DNA from: Magnetospirillum sp. XM-1
Lineage (GTDB): Bacteria > Pseudomonadota > Alphaproteobacteria > Rhodospirillales > Magnetospirillaceae
Assembly (NCBI RefSeq): GCF_001511835.1
Contig: NZ_LN997848.1
Span: forward strand, 3,500,001 to 3,564,000
DNA length: 64,000 nt
Direction: 5' to 3'
A program made the translations under genes and the position numbers. Positions 26,946 to 37,230 of this stretch are shown piece after piece (positions within the stretch are counted from its first letter, which is position 1; the number at the start of each line of letters is the position of its first letter). Under the pieces are notes generated by a model, which was given only the letters and a program-made list of their open reading frames with translations, made no database searches and was not told the DNA's origin.

Positions 26946-28631
26946 TTAGTGGCTGGCGGCGCCTTCGGCACCCAGGCCGGTCTCGGACCGGATGGACTGG
27001 GCTTCGTAGGCGGCGCGTTCGGCCTGGGCCTGCGGGCTGTTGTCCATGATGGAGAACAGCCAGGAGAAGAAGAAGGCCGCCGGCACCGAGAACAGGGCCG
27101 GATAGGCGAAGGGGAAGATCTCGGCCTTGAAGCCGAAGCTCTGCACCCACACGGCCTTGGACAGAACCACCATGATCACCGACATCAACAGGCCGACCAT
27201 GCCGCCGAGAACGGCGCCACGGGTGGTCAAGCCGCCCCAGAACATGGACAGCACCAGCACCGGGAAGTTGGCCGAGGCCGCGACCGAGAAGGTGAGCGCC
27301 ACGATAAACGCCACGTTCTGCTTCTCGAAGACCAGGCCCAGCAGCACGGCGACGACGCCGAGAGCGATGGACGAGATCTTGGAGACGGTCACTTCCTTAC
27401 CCTCGGTGGCCTGGCCGTGCATGATGACGCTGGCGTACAGGTCGTGCGAAATCGCCGACGCGCCCGCGAGCGTCAGGCCCGACACCACCGCGAGGATGGT
27501 GGCGAAGGCCACGGCCGAGATGAAGCCGAGGAACATGTCGCCGCCGATGGCGTGGGCCAGCCAGATGGCGGCCATGTTGTTGCCGCCCTTCAGGTCCAGG
27601 GCGCCGACGCCCTTGGTCAGGTACTCGGGATTGGTAGCCACCAGGGTGATGGCGCCGAAACCGATGATGAAGGTCAGGATGTAGAAGTAGCCGATGAAAC
27701 CGGTGGCGTAGAACACCGACTTCCTCGCCTCGCGCGCATCGGGAACGGTGAAGAAGCGCATGAGGATGTGGGGCAGGCCGGCGGTGCCGAACATCAGCGC
27801 CATGCCCAGCGAGATGGCGTCCACCGGATTGGTCACCAGGGCGCCGGGCGACATGATGGCAACCTTCTTGGGATGCACCTCGATGGCCTTGACGAACAGC
27901 TTCTCGAACGAGAAGCCGAAATGGCTCATCACGCCGAAGGCGATGAAGGTGGCGCCGCCCAGCAGCAGGCAGGCCTTGATGATCTGCACCCAGGTGGTGG
28001 CGACCATGCCGCCGAAGGTGACGTAGACCATCATCAGCGCGCCGACGATGATGACGGCGTACAGGTAGTCGAGACCGAACAGCAGCTTGATCAGCTGGCC
28101 GGCACCGACCATCTGGCCGATCAGGTAGAAGATCACGACGATCAGCGAGCCGGTGGCCGCGAAGGTGCGGATCGGCGTACGGGCAAGGCGATAGCCGCAC
28201 ACGTCGGCGAAGGTGTACTTGCCCAGGTTGCGCAGGCGCTCGGCGATCAGGAACAGGATGATCGGCCAACCGACCAGCCAGCCCACCGAGAAGATCAGGC
28301 CGTCATAGCCCGAACCGTACACCAGCGCGGAAATGCCCAGGAACGAAGCGGCCGACATGTAGTCGCCCGCGATGGCCAGGCCGTTCTGGAAGCCGGTGAT
28401 GCCGCCGCCGGCGGCGTAGAAGTCGGCGGCGGTCTTGGTGCGGCCCGCGGCCCAGTAGGTGATGCCCAGCGTCATCCCCACGAAGATCACGAACATGACG
28501 ATGGCATGCCAGTTGGTGGCCTGCTTCTCGGCGCCGCCCATGTCGGCGCCGGCCGCCAGGGCGGCGGTGGCCAGGAGCGCCGTGCCGCCGAAGGCGAGCG
28601 CGGACGCGATTGCGGTCTTGGTCGTCTTCAT
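26946..28631 (-). CDS. actP: Cation/acetate symporter ActP
   Basis: 561 residues of the sodium:solute symporter family. It starts with a signal-like helix ([16 protein letters not shown]...AALAAG), as in ActP, followed by about 13 membrane helices. Family segments include [20 protein letters not shown] and [17 protein letters not shown]. It imports acetate and other short carboxylates with a cation. The start at 28631 overlaps the yjcH stop by one base and has GAGGAAT upstream. The yjcH-actP pairing is the usual one. Confidence 0.95.
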   Translation of the reverse strand: MKTTKTAIASALAFGGTALLATAALAAGADMGGAEKQATNWHAIVMFVIFVGMTLGITYWAAGRTKTAADFYAAGGGITGFQNGLAIAGDYMSAASFLGISALVYGSGYDGLIFSVGWLVGWPIILFLIAERLRNLGKYTFADVCGYRLARTPIRTFAATGSLIVVIFYLIGQMVGAGQLIKLLFGLDYLYAVIIVGALMMVYVTFGGMVATTWVQIIKACLLLGGATFIAFGVMSHFGFSFEKLFVKAIEVHPKKVAIMSPGALVTNPVDAISLGMALMFGTAGLPHILMRFFTVPDAREARKSVFYATGFIGYFYILTFIIGFGAITLVATNPEYLTKGVGALDLKGGNNMAAIWLAHAIGGDMFLGFISAVAFATILAVVSGLTLAGASAISHDLYASVIMHGQATEGKEVTVSKISSIALGVVAVLLGLVFEKQNVAFIVALTFSVAASANFPVLVLSMFWGGLTTRGAVLGGMVGLLMSVIMVVLSKAVWVQSFGFKAEIFPFAYPALFSVPAAFFFSWLFSIMDNSPQAQAERAAYEAQSIRSETGLGAEGAASH

Positions 28632-28966
28632 CAGCGGGATTCCTCGATGATCTGGCGGTTCATTTCGTCGAACTCGCCATTGGCGCGATAGACGTAGATG
28701 CCGGTCAGCACGATGGCCGACAGGATGACGCCCACGCCGATGGGAAAGCCGATGGTCATCACCCCGGCAGCCGACATCAGGGTGCCGAGCCACGCCTTGT
28801 TGAAGGCGATGATCATGATGAAGCCGAAATAGATGGTGAGCATGATCACCGACAGCGTCCACGCAAAGGCGTTACGCTTGGCGACCAGCTCCTTGAACTT
28901 CGGATTGTTCCGAATGTGCTCGGCACTCGCGAGATTCGCGGCCGATGGCTTGCCATGTGAACTCAT
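28631..28966 (-). CDS. yjcH: DUF485 inner-membrane protein YjcH
   Basis: 111 residues with two membrane helices (about 35-57 and 65-90) and the DUF485 N-terminal pattern [16 protein letters not shown]. It is the usual partner encoded directly before actP and is thought to support acetate uptake; its molecular role is not established. GGAGGAG precedes the ATG at 28966. It is the first gene of the two-gene operon. Confidence 0.93.
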   Translation of the reverse strand: MSSHGKPSAANLASAEHIRNNPKFKELVAKRNAFAWTLSVIMLTIYFGFIMIIAFNKAWLGTLMSAAGVMTIGFPIGVGVILSAIVLTGIYVYRANGEFDEMNRQIIEESR

Positions 28967-29026
28967 TAATGCTCCTCCCCTGACGTTGCATGGGTTGCCG
29001 CCGAGATTACGGTCGGCATTGTTGGA

Positions 29027-29055
29027 CGCCCCGTCCCCGTCGAACGGACGGGGCG
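29027..29055 (-). terminator. Perfect hairpin after feoABC
   Basis: CGCCCCGTCC (29027-29036) and GGACGGGGCG (29046-29055) are exact 10-bp complements with a 9-nt loop. It lies between the feoC stop and the yjcH start. No long U-run follows on either strand, so termination is likely but not certain. Confidence 0.55.
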
Positions 29056-29138
29056 AAACTCTTCAACGACAACGTACAGGAGGAAGATTGCGCCGAGATG
29101 ACGACAGGATTAACTCGGGCAGGGCAAAGGGTAGGACA

Positions 29139-29354
29139 TCACCCCACCCACTCGTATATTTCGTCCTGGCGAATATGGCAGTGGCAGCCGGCGGCGCAGG
29201 AGCCCGCATCCACCTGCCGGACGCGGTCCTTGGCGATCCAATGGCCGAGCATCTGCCGGACGGTATCGGGCGAAGTGTCGAAATGGGTGGCGATCTCGCT
29301 CAAGCCCGCCCGGTGACGCTCCATCAGATAGGCCTTCACCTCCACCAGGGTCAT
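29139..29354 (-). CDS. feoC: FeoC-like iron-sulfur winged-helix regulator
   Basis: 71 residues. The N-terminal winged helix (LVEVKAYLMERHRAGLSEIATHFDTSPDTVRQMLGHWI) is typical of FeoC, and CAAGCHCHI near the end could bind an oxygen-sensitive iron-sulfur cluster. FeoC controls or stabilises FeoB. The ATG overlaps the feoB stop by 4 bp (ATGA), so it is translationally coupled. Confidence 0.85.
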   Translation of the reverse strand: MTLVEVKAYLMERHRAGLSEIATHFDTSPDTVRQMLGHWIAKDRVRQVDAGSCAAGCHCHIRQDEIYEWVG

Positions 29355-31681
29355 GGGCGCGCTCCCGAAAGCGCGGCCAGCCGCCGCTCCCGCCCGCGCG
29401 CCACCAGCCACATCAGCCCGGCCGCCGACAGCGGCGCCATGGCGCAGGCGGCCAGCCATCCCAGCGACAGGGCCGGATGGGCGGCGAAGGTGGCGGCCTG
29501 ATAGGTCGCCACCGAGGCCGAGTAGCCCAGCAGCGACGTCCAGCCGACGGCAAAGGCCGTCCAGCCGCCGCCCGCCTCCTGGCGGATGGCGCCGAGCGAC
29601 GCGACGCAGGGCGTGTAGAGCAGGATCAGCACCATGTAGGCCAGCGCCCCGGCCATGCCGTCGAAGCGGGTGACCATGGCGCCGAACACGCTGTCCTTGA
29701 CCTTCAGCTCGGCGGCGGCCTCGGCGGACGAGCCGGTGAAGGACAAATCGAGGCCCAGGGGATCGCCCACCAACTGGGCCAGCCTGGAGAGTTTCTGCGG
29801 CACCGTCGCCGCCGCCGCCGCCAGCTTGTCGCCGATGCCGGCCTTGGCCTCTTCCAGCGCCACACCGCCGTCCTCGGCGCCGACCTGGGTGTAGAGCGCG
29901 TTCAAGGTGCCGACCACCGCTTCCTTGGCGAACACCCCGGTGAACAGCCCCACCGCCGCCGGCCAGTTGTCGTCGGTCAGGCCGATGGGCCGGAAGATGG
30001 GAGTGATGGCGCGGCTGACGGCGGCCAGCACCGAATCCCGGCTGTTTTCCTTGCCGAAGCTGAGATCGGTGCCCAGCGCGTTCAAGACGCTCAGCACGGT
30101 GACCAGCGGCACGATGAACTGCCCGGCGCGGAAGATGAACTCGGAGAGGCGCTGCCAGGCCTGCAGCATGACGGTGCGCGCCGTGGGCAGGTGGTAGGGC
30201 GGCAGTTCCAGCACGAAGGGCGAGGCCTCGCCCCGCAGCAGGGTGGCCTTCAGCACCAGGCCGGTGCCGACCGCGAAAACGATGCCCACCAGATAGAGGG
30301 AGAAGACCACGTTCTGGCCGCTCTCGGCGAAGAAGGCGGCGGCGAACAGGGCATAGACCGGCAGCCGCGCCCCGCAGGACATGAAGGGCGCCATCATGAT
30401 GGTCAGCACCCGGTCGCGGCGGCTTTCCAGGGTACGGGTGGCCATGATGGCCGGCACATTGCAGCCGAAGCCGACGATGAGGGGCACGAAGGATTTGCCG
30501 GGCAGCCCGATGGCCCGCATGGCGCGATCCATGACGAAGGCGGCGCGTGCCATGTAGCCCGAATCCTCCAGGAACGACAGGAACAGGAACAGCGAGCCGA
30601 TGATGGGCACGAAGGTGGCCACCGTCTTGATGCCGCCGCCGATGCCGCCCGACACCACGGCCACCAGCCATTCGGGCGCGCCGACGGCTCCCAGGACCAG
30701 GGCGCTGCCGTCGATGACCAGGGCCTCGGCGGCCATGCCGAAGAAGTCGATGAAGGCGCCCCCCACCTTGATGGTGAACAGGAACATCAGGTACATGGCG
30801 GCCAGGAAGACCGGCACGCCGAGGAAGCGGTTGAGCACCACCTTGTCGATGCGCCGGGTCATGGCCAGCGACACCTTGTGGGTCTGCTGCACCGCGGCCT
30901 GCATCACCGTGCCGATGAAGGTGTAGCGCCCATCGGCGATGATGATGTCCGCCTCCTCGCCGCATCGCGTCTCGATCTCGGCACGGTGGGCGTCGATCTC
31001 CGCGTCCAGCCGCCCCTGGGCCAGGGCGTCGGCGAAGCTGTCGCCCTCGATCAGCTTCAGCGCCGCCCAGCCGGAATCCACCTTGGCACGCGCCGCCGCC
31101 TCGGCCAGACGGGGGGCCAGGGCGTCGCGCGCGGCCGCCACCGCTCCGGCATGATCGGGCTGGACCTCGGGAACGCGGCGGGCCCGGCAGGCGGCGGCGA
31201 TGGCCGCCTTCAGATCGTCCACCCCCTTGCGCCGGCTGGCCACCAGCGGCACCACGGGACAGTCGAGGACGCGGGACAGGGCGTCGGTGTCGATATGGAT
31301 GCCGCTCTTCTCCGCCAGGTCCATCATGTTGACGGCCACCACCAGCGGAACCCGCATCTCCAGCAGTTGGGCGGTGAGGTAAAGGTTCCGTTCCAGGTTG
31401 TAGGCGTCGACGATGTTGACCACCACCTCCGGCTCGCCGGACAGGATGTAGTCGCGCGACACCCTCTCGTCCTCGGAGCCCTTGGAGATGCCGCCGATCA
31501 TGTAGATGCCGGGCAGGTCCACCAGGTCGTAATCCTGGCCGTCGCGGCGGTAGGTCCCGACCTTCTTCTCGACGGTGACACCGGGCCAGTTGCCCACTTG
31601 CTGGGTCGAGCCGGTCAGGATGTTGAACAGCGTCGTCTTGCCGCAATTGGGATTGCCGACGACGGCGACCACATGGGCCAT
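29351..31681 (-). CDS. feoB: Ferrous iron transporter FeoB
   Basis: 776 residues. An N-terminal G domain has G1 GNPNCGKT (residues 9-16), a switch region NWPGVTVE, and G3 DLPGIY. A helical GDI-like domain leads into a C-terminal membrane part with two Gate motifs (including SCGARLPVYALF) and about eight or more helices. It imports Fe(II) under low-oxygen conditions. It starts 3 bp after feoA and overlaps feoC. A strong iron demand fits the inferred Magnetospirillum-like host. Confidence 0.96.
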   Translation of the reverse strand: MAHVVAVVGNPNCGKTTLFNILTGSTQQVGNWPGVTVEKKVGTYRRDGQDYDLVDLPGIYMIGGISKGSEDERVSRDYILSGEPEVVVNIVDAYNLERNLYLTAQLLEMRVPLVVAVNMMDLAEKSGIHIDTDALSRVLDCPVVPLVASRRKGVDDLKAAIAAACRARRVPEVQPDHAGAVAAARDALAPRLAEAAARAKVDSGWAALKLIEGDSFADALAQGRLDAEIDAHRAEIETRCGEEADIIIADGRYTFIGTVMQAAVQQTHKVSLAMTRRIDKVVLNRFLGVPVFLAAMYLMFLFTIKVGGAFIDFFGMAAEALVIDGSALVLGAVGAPEWLVAVVSGGIGGGIKTVATFVPIIGSLFLFLSFLEDSGYMARAAFVMDRAMRAIGLPGKSFVPLIVGFGCNVPAIMATRTLESRRDRVLTIMMAPFMSCGARLPVYALFAAAFFAESGQNVVFSLYLVGIVFAVGTGLVLKATLLRGEASPFVLELPPYHLPTARTVMLQAWQRLSEFIFRAGQFIVPLVTVLSVLNALGTDLSFGKENSRDSVLAAVSRAITPIFRPIGLTDDNWPAAVGLFTGVFAKEAVVGTLNALYTQVGAEDGGVALEEAKAGIGDKLAAAAATVPQKLSRLAQLVGDPLGLDLSFTGSSAEAAAELKVKDSVFGAMVTRFDGMAGALAYMVLILLYTPCVASLGAIRQEAGGGWTAFAVGWTSLLGYSASVATYQAATFAAHPALSLGWLAACAMAPLSAAGLMWLVARGRERRLAALSGARP

Positions 31682-31683
31682 GA

Positions 31684-31917
31684 TCAGGCCCTGACCGCCT
31701 TCAGGATGGCAGCCTCGTCCTTGCGGAGCGTCAGGGTGAAGTTGCGCACGGTGATCTCCACCGGATCGCCCAGCGGCGCCACCCGGGTCACCGAGAACAC
31801 CGCGCCGGGCGTCAGCCCCATGGCCAGAAGCCGCTGGCGGTAGTCCCGCTCGCCCTTGGCGAAGCCCACCACGCGGGCCGTGTCACCGGGCTTCATCTCC
31901 TGCAGCGAAACGTCCAT
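31684..31917 (-). CDS. feoA: FeoA, SH3-like accessory protein
   Basis: 77 residues with the FeoA SH3-like pattern: MKPGDTARVVGFAKG, YRQRLLAMGLTPGAVFSVTRVAPLGDPVEI, FTLTLRKDEAAIL. It assists FeoB in Fe(II) uptake. The ATG at 31917 has GAGG about 9 bp upstream; an alternative GTG at 31938 is less likely. First gene of feoABC, with a recognisable promoter upstream. Confidence 0.93.
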   Translation of the reverse strand: MDVSLQEMKPGDTARVVGFAKGERDYRQRLLAMGLTPGAVFSVTRVAPLGDPVEITVRNFTLTLRKDEAAILKAVRA

Positions 31918-31968
31918 GGCCTTTTGCCTCGCAACCACAGATGCAAGCGCATCGCATCTTCATTCTCA

Positions 31969-31997
31969 GGCATAGACCATTAGAAAAATATGGTCAA
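31969..31997 (-). promoter_or_regulatory. feoABC promoter with internal palindrome
   Basis: On the minus strand, -35 TTGACC (31992-31997) and -10 TATGCC (31969-31974) are separated by exactly 17 bp. The spacer region contains the perfect inverted repeat GACCAT-N9-ATGGTC (31975-31995). A repressor bound there would block polymerase directly. A further GATGC-N4-GCATC dyad lies downstream at 31940-31953. I see no good match to the classical Fur box. Confidence 0.6.
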
Positions 31998-32013
31998 GGG
32001 TAGAGAAGACAGG

Positions 32014-32709
32014 TCAGCCCCGCCGTTGGGCCAGGATGGACCGGCGATGGCTGGCGTGGCCGATGTTTCCGGGCAGGGGCGAGGCGTCGAACCCGGCCTC
32101 GTTCAGCCGCGCCACGATTTCCTCGATGGTGTAGGAGGACAGGCCCAGGGTCTTGCGCCGCTGGTGGTAATTGGAATTGAAGGTGCGCAGCAATCCCCTC
32201 ACCGCCTCGACGAAGAACGCCTCGCGCCAGGCGAACCTCAACAGGGCGAGGACGTCGCCGGTGACGCTGTTGCTCGGGCTGAGGATGTCGCCGATGATCA
32301 GCTTGCCCCCCGGCTTGAGCACCCGGTGCAATTGCGCCAGCAGGGCGGGCAGGTCTTCACGCGGCAGGTACTGGATCACCGAGATGAGCAGCACCACGTC
32401 GCAGGTCCCGTCCAGGACGGACAGGTCGTCGGGCACCGCGATGCCGTCCAGATGGGAATAACGCTGGCGCAGCCTGGGCCGCCGCCCGCCGGCGGCGTCA
32501 TAGAGGAACACCGAGCCCCCCCTGGCGACGATGTCGGGGGCCATCAGCGCCTCGCCGCAGCCGAAATCCAGCAGGGTGAACGGGGCACAGGGAAGCAGCG
32601 GGGCTATTCCCGCAAACAACTCCCTGTAATGGGCCTCGAGATGACGGACCCCCGTATAAACCGAGACATCGCCGTCCCAGTAATCGATCCAGCCGCTCTT
32701 GTGGTTCAT
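32014..32709 (-). CDS. Class I SAM-dependent methyltransferase
   Basis: 231 residues with the Rossmann-type SAM-binding loop LLDFGCGEALMAPDI near residue 46, an acidic second strand (FLYDAAGG), CDVVLLISVIQYLPRED at motif II, and HRVLKPGGKLIIGDI at motif III. The substrate is not identifiable; the C-terminal part resembles small-molecule or lipid methyltransferases. It is a single gene, divergent from nagB across 134 bp. Confidence 0.85.
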   Translation of the reverse strand: MNHKSGWIDYWDGDVSVYTGVRHLEAHYRELFAGIAPLLPCAPFTLLDFGCGEALMAPDIVARGGSVFLYDAAGGRRPRLRQRYSHLDGIAVPDDLSVLDGTCDVVLLISVIQYLPREDLPALLAQLHRVLKPGGKLIIGDILSPSNSVTGDVLALLRFAWREAFFVEAVRGLLRTFNSNYHQRRKTLGLSSYTIEEIVARLNEAGFDASPLPGNIGHASHRRSILAQRRG

Positions 32710-32843
32710 TCATGCCCCCAACTTCCCAACGATCTTGGCGGGAAAGACCACCCCCGCGCAAGGGGAAGCTCGCAATAAAGGATGCATTTCCCATCAGGCC
32801 CCGTACACTGGTCATGGTGAAGAATTGATCAGGAGACGACACG

Positions 32844-33629
32844 GTGCGAGTGCTGATCGAAACCGACCCGCAAGCCGTCGCCCTGCGCGCCGCCGCCCTG
32901 GTGGAGGGGCTGGTCCGGTCCAAGGCCGGTTGCGTCATCGGCCTGGCGGCCGGCGCGACGCCGCTTGCCCTCTACGCCGAACTGACCGACCGGCGGCGAA
33001 GCCTCGATTTCTCGCGCGCCACGGTTTTCGGGCTGGATGAATATCTCGGCCTGGACGGCGCCCACCCCGCCAGTTGCGCCCTGACGCTTCGCGCCCATTT
33101 CATCGACAAGGCCGGCATATCGCCGGCGCGGACCCATCTGCTGGACGGCATGGCCCAGGGCGATCTCGCAGCCTATTGCGCCGCCTACGAGGAGCGCATC
33201 CGGGCCGCCGGCGGACTGGACCTGCAGATCCTCGGCCTGGGGGTCAACGGCCATATCGGCTTCAACGAGCCCGGTTGCGGCCTGGCCGGGCGCACCCGCC
33301 TGGTGGGCCTGCGCCGCAGCACGCGGGCGACCAACGCCCCCATCTTCGCCCCCGCCCCGGTGCCCGAGGCGGCCCTGACCACCGGAATCGGCACCATTCT
33401 CGAGGCACGCCGCATCATCTTGCTGGCCACCGGCCCGTCCAAGGCTGACGCCGTGGCCAAGATGGTCGAGGGGCCCGTCTCCGCCCTGGTCCCGGCCTCG
33501 GCCCTGCAACTCCACCCGGATGCCGTGGTGGTGCTGGACGAGGCGGCGGCGGCAGGATTGGCGCTGGCCAGGGACTATCGGGACGAAGCCGCCATCTGCT
33601 TGGAAAGAGGCGGAATCGCCGCCATCTGA
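32844..33629 (+). CDS. nagB: Glucosamine-6-phosphate deaminase
   Basis: 261 residues with NagB signatures: GLAAGATPLALYAELT, VFGLDEYLGLDGAHPASCALTLRAHF, and the active-site segment LGLGVNGHIGFNEPG. It converts glucosamine 6-phosphate to fructose 6-phosphate and ammonia. It starts with GTG at 32844, with GGAG 7 bp upstream. The GH4 glycosidase follows 30 bp later on the same strand, so the two probably form an amino-sugar catabolic unit. No nagA or sugar transporter is present here. Confidence 0.92.
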   Translation: MRVLIETDPQAVALRAAALVEGLVRSKAGCVIGLAAGATPLALYAELTDRRRSLDFSRATVFGLDEYLGLDGAHPASCALTLRAHFIDKAGISPARTHLLDGMAQGDLAAYCAAYEERIRAAGGLDLQILGLGVNGHIGFNEPGCGLAGRTRLVGLRRSTRATNAPIFAPAPVPEAALTTGIGTILEARRIILLATGPSKADAVAKMVEGPVSALVPASALQLHPDAVVVLDEAAAAGLALARDYRDEAAICLERGGIAAI

Positions 33630-33659
33630 GAATCAAGAATGACCTGGGAGGGTCGAACC

Positions 33660-34937
33660 ATGAAGAACATCACCAAGATCGCCTTTCTCGGCGCCGGCAG
33701 CATGTCGTTCGGGCTGTCCACCTTCCGCGACATGTTCTCCTCGGACACCCTGGCGGGGTCCACCCTGGTGCTGGTGGACCACGACCCGCAGGCCCTGGCC
33801 CGCATGAAGGACCTGGCCGAACGCATGAACGCCGAGGGCAAAGCCGGCATGATCATCGAGGCCACCACCGACCGCCGCGCCGCCTTCGACGGGGCTTCCG
33901 TGGTGATCAATTCGGTGGCCATCGACCGCATGCGGCTGTGGAAGATGGATTTCGAGATCCCCAAGAAGCACGGCATCCGCCAGACGCTGGGCGAGAACGG
34001 CGGACCGGGCGGGCTGTTCTTCACCATGCGCACCCTGCCGCTGATCTTCGAGATCACCCGGGACATGGAGGAGCTGTGCCCCAACGCGCTGTTCCTCAAC
34101 TTCTCCAATCCGGAAAGCCGCATCGTCCTGGCGCTGGGCAAGTACAGCCCCATCAAGTCCATGGGCCTGTGCCACGGCATCTTCATGGCGCGTGGCGCGC
34201 TGTGCCACATCACCGGCCAGTCCTGGCACGACACCGAGTGCTGGGGCATCGGCCTCAACCACTTCCAGTGGATGCTGCAGTTCCGCAACCGCTGGACCGG
34301 AGAGGACCTCTATCCCCTGCTGCGCGAGAAGGAGCCCTCCTTCGACCCCACCTTCCAGCCCTTCAGCCGCAAGATGTTCAACATCTACGGCCTGTGGCCG
34401 AGCTGCAGCGACGACCACATGGGCGAATACCTGGCCTTCGGCTGGGAGGGCGGCGAGGAGGGCCACGACTATGCCGGCGACGCCCGGGAAAGGGTGGAAC
34501 TGCAACAGACCATCGAGGGCGTTCTGAAGGGCGGGCCGCTGCCCGACGAGTGGAAGCATTCGGTGGGCGAGCGCACCAACGTGGTGGTGGACGGCATCAT
34601 CAACAACCGCCACCACTACCTGGAATCGGCGGTTCTGATGAACAACGGCACCATTCCCAACCTGCCGCCCGATCTGGCGGTGGAGGTCCCGGCCATCGTC
34701 GACGCGGCGGGCGTGCATCCGGTCTCGCTGGGGCCGCTGCCCGAACCCATCCAGAAGCTGGCGCTGGTCCAGGCCGGCGTGCAGCAATTGTCGGTGGAAG
34801 CCGCCGTCCACGCCTCGAAGGAACTGGCGCTGCAGGCCCTGCTGGCCGATCCGGTGGTCAACTCCTCGGACGCCGCCGTCAAGCTGCTGGACGAGCTGTG
34901 GGAGATAAACAAGCCCTATATCAGGAAGTGCGTTTGA
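33660..34937 (+). CDS. Glycoside hydrolase family 4 enzyme
   Basis: 425 residues. An N-terminal Rossmann fold binds NAD ([13 protein letters not shown], residues 5-17); GENGGPGG and [13 protein letters not shown] follow. The metal-ligand Cys/His pattern (GLCHGIF, and GLNHFQWM further on) fits GH4, which uses NAD and Mn(II) in a redox-assisted cleavage. It is closest in look to the alpha-galactosidase/alpha-glucosidase branch, but the substrate is inferred only from the nagB neighbour. GGGAGG lies 7 bp before the ATG at 33660. Its stop abuts the convergent kinase stop with no spacer. Confidence 0.9.
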   Translation: MKNITKIAFLGAGSMSFGLSTFRDMFSSDTLAGSTLVLVDHDPQALARMKDLAERMNAEGKAGMIIEATTDRRAAFDGASVVINSVAIDRMRLWKMDFEIPKKHGIRQTLGENGGPGGLFFTMRTLPLIFEITRDMEELCPNALFLNFSNPESRIVLALGKYSPIKSMGLCHGIFMARGALCHITGQSWHDTECWGIGLNHFQWMLQFRNRWTGEDLYPLLREKEPSFDPTFQPFSRKMFNIYGLWPSCSDDHMGEYLAFGWEGGEEGHDYAGDARERVELQQTIEGVLKGGPLPDEWKHSVGERTNVVVDGIINNRHHYLESAVLMNNGTIPNLPPDLAVEVPAIVDAAGVHPVSLGPLPEPIQKLALVQAGVQQLSVEAAVHASKELALQALLADPVVNSSDAAVKLLDELWEINKPYIRKCV

Positions 34938-37043
34938 TCACGCCTTCGGCAGGCTGAGGAAGAAGGTGGAGCCCTGCTCCACCTCCGACTCGACCCAGAT
35001 GCGCCCGCCATGGTGTTCGGCGACCTTGCGGCACACCGCCAGTCCGATGCCGGTACCCTCGTACTGCTCGCGGCTGACCATGCGCTGGAAGATGCCGAAC
35101 ACCTTGTCCAGGCATTCGGGATCGATGCCGATGCCGTTGTCCTGGACGGCGAAAAGCCATTCGTGCCCGGTATCGCGGCATGACACCTCCACCTGCGGAG
35201 CACGATCCGGCGGGCAGTACTTCACGGCGTTGCCGATCAGGTTCTGGAACAGGCGGGTCAGTTCGGAACGGTCACCCCGGACGGTGGGCAGGCCGTCGGC
35301 CACCTGGACCTTCGCCCCGGCGTCGCGGATGGCGATTCCAAGGTTCCTCAGCCCGTCGGCCAGCACCCCGTTGAGGTCGACGGGCTCCATGGAGGATTGG
35401 CGGCCGATGCGCGAGAACTCGAGAAGATCGGCGATCATGCGGTCGAGTCGCTTGGCGCCGTCGGTGGCGAAGGCGAAGTATTCCGAGGCTTCGTCGTCAA
35501 ACGCCGGCTTCAGCTTGCGGCGCAGCAATTCCATGTAGGAATTGATCATGCGCAGCGGCTGGCGCAGATCGTGGGAGGCCACATAGGCGAACTGCTCCAG
35601 CTCCTCGTTGGACTGCTTGAGTTCGGCCACCAGTTCGGCCACCCGCCCCTCGATCCGCTTGCGCTCGCTGATGTCTTCCTGCTGTCCGACAAAGCCGCGC
35701 AGCTTCCCACCTTCGTCGATGACCGGCGAGATGACCACCGAGGCCCAATAGGTACTGTCGTCCTTGCACCGGTTGAGCAATTCGCCGCGCCATTCGTTGC
35801 CGCCCAGGATGGTGCGCCACAACTCCGCATAGGTTTCGGGCGGCGTTTCCTCGGTCTTCTGAATCCGCGGGGTCTTACCGATCACCTCGTCCAGGCTGAA
35901 CCCCGTGAACCGGCAGAAGCTGGGATTGGCATAGTCGATCACCCCGTCGGGATCGGTGGTGATGATCATGTTGGGATTCTGGTCGACGGCCTCGGACAGG
36001 CGCCGCAACCAGGCCTCGCGCTCCAGGCTGCCCAGGTGCTTGAGCGAGAAGGCGAATAGCATCCCGCCCAGCCCCAGGGCGGCGATTCCCAGCCCGGTGA
36101 ACCAGGACAGCGTCCGGCGCCACCCGGCCAGGGCGCCTTCGCGGGTCACGGTCGCCACGGCCAGGACGGGGTAGCTGCGTCCCACGTTGTAGCCGATGAT
36201 GCGCGAGGAGCCGTCGAAGGGACTGACCCTCTCGTCATGTCCCGAGCGCTTGGCGATCATGGCCCCCAGGCCGGGAAACGCCCCCGGCTGCGTCTGGGCG
36301 AAAGCCTCGGTGAAGGGATAGCGATAGAGCGGCGCGCCGTCCAGGCGATGGATGGCGATGGTTCCGTCGGCGGGCAGGCGCAGGCGCTCGAACAGATCCT
36401 CGAAGCGGTTGACGCGCAGCGAAATGCCGATCACCCCTTGAAAGGACCCGTCCTCACCGCTGATGCGCTGGGTCAGGAAGAACACCCACAGCCCCGTGAT
36501 CTTGGACTGGGATAGCTCGCTGATGAACAGCTCGTCGCCCGGCCTGTCGCGATGAAAGGCGAAATAGGGCCGCATGGAAGCGTCGGCCTGGCGGGTGGGA
36601 TTGCTGACCGAGCTGGCCGAGGCGACACCGTTCGCGTTGACGAAGAACAGGGCGTGCAGAGGCTTGTCGGCCGGGTCGTCGCTGAACAGGTTGAGATGCG
36701 CCATGAACATCTCGTACCACGCGGTCTCGCTGAAGGCGTCGACCCCGCCGCGGGCCCGGATTTCACGCTGCAGCGAGGTCAGGATCGCCGCCTCGGAGCG
36801 GATGGTCGCCTCCACCTGCTCGGACAGGGCCAGGGCCAGGGTGCGCATGGAACGCCCCGTCTCCTCCATGGTGTAGCGCGGCCCCAGCCACACCACCACC
36901 AGATAGGCTATGACGAGAAAAAGGTTGGCGGAAACGAAGGCCGCGATCAGCCAGCGGCGCAGGCGCCCGAATCCGGGCGCCTCGGACTCGCCCTGCTCGA
37001 TTCTGCCCAACTCGATTCCGGCGACCGGCGGAACCACCCCCAT
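34938..37043 (-). CDS. dCache-PAS sensor histidine kinase
   Basis: 701 residues: a membrane helix at about 32-52, a large periplasmic dCache-like sensor to about 300, a second helix at about 308-330, a PAS/PAC domain (NPNMIITTDPDGVIDYANPSF style, about 345-460), a phytochrome-like HisKA with YVASHDLRQPLR (His near 491), and an intact HATPase (QNLIGNAVKYCPP, DNGIGIDP, GTGIGLAVCRKV). The ATG at 37043 has GGAG 6 bp upstream and puts the first helix at a normal distance; an open frame to 37208 has no better start. Orphan, divergent from the GT-C gene. Confidence 0.88.
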   Translation of the reverse strand: MGVVPPVAGIELGRIEQGESEAPGFGRLRRWLIAAFVSANLFLVIAYLVVVWLGPRYTMEETGRSMRTLALALSEQVEATIRSEAAILTSLQREIRARGGVDAFSETAWYEMFMAHLNLFSDDPADKPLHALFFVNANGVASASSVSNPTRQADASMRPYFAFHRDRPGDELFISELSQSKITGLWVFFLTQRISGEDGSFQGVIGISLRVNRFEDLFERLRLPADGTIAIHRLDGAPLYRYPFTEAFAQTQPGAFPGLGAMIAKRSGHDERVSPFDGSSRIIGYNVGRSYPVLAVATVTREGALAGWRRTLSWFTGLGIAALGLGGMLFAFSLKHLGSLEREAWLRRLSEAVDQNPNMIITTDPDGVIDYANPSFCRFTGFSLDEVIGKTPRIQKTEETPPETYAELWRTILGGNEWRGELLNRCKDDSTYWASVVISPVIDEGGKLRGFVGQQEDISERKRIEGRVAELVAELKQSNEELEQFAYVASHDLRQPLRMINSYMELLRRKLKPAFDDEASEYFAFATDGAKRLDRMIADLLEFSRIGRQSSMEPVDLNGVLADGLRNLGIAIRDAGAKVQVADGLPTVRGDRSELTRLFQNLIGNAVKYCPPDRAPQVEVSCRDTGHEWLFAVQDNGIGIDPECLDKVFGIFQRMVSREQYEGTGIGLAVCRKVAEHHGGRIWVESEVEQGSTFFLSLPKA

Positions 37044-37230
37044 GCTTCGCTCCACATTATCCAGCGGGTCGAATGTACAGGATCGCAGATATGGGGAAAT
37101 CACCTTATTACTCCCCAGGACCAAAGACATAATTTCCGCCAGGAAAGGAATCAGACAGGGAAATAACGGATGATCCCGGGCCGAATTGTTGCTACATCCC
37201 CGCCACACAGAATCGACACCCAGAGGGGCC

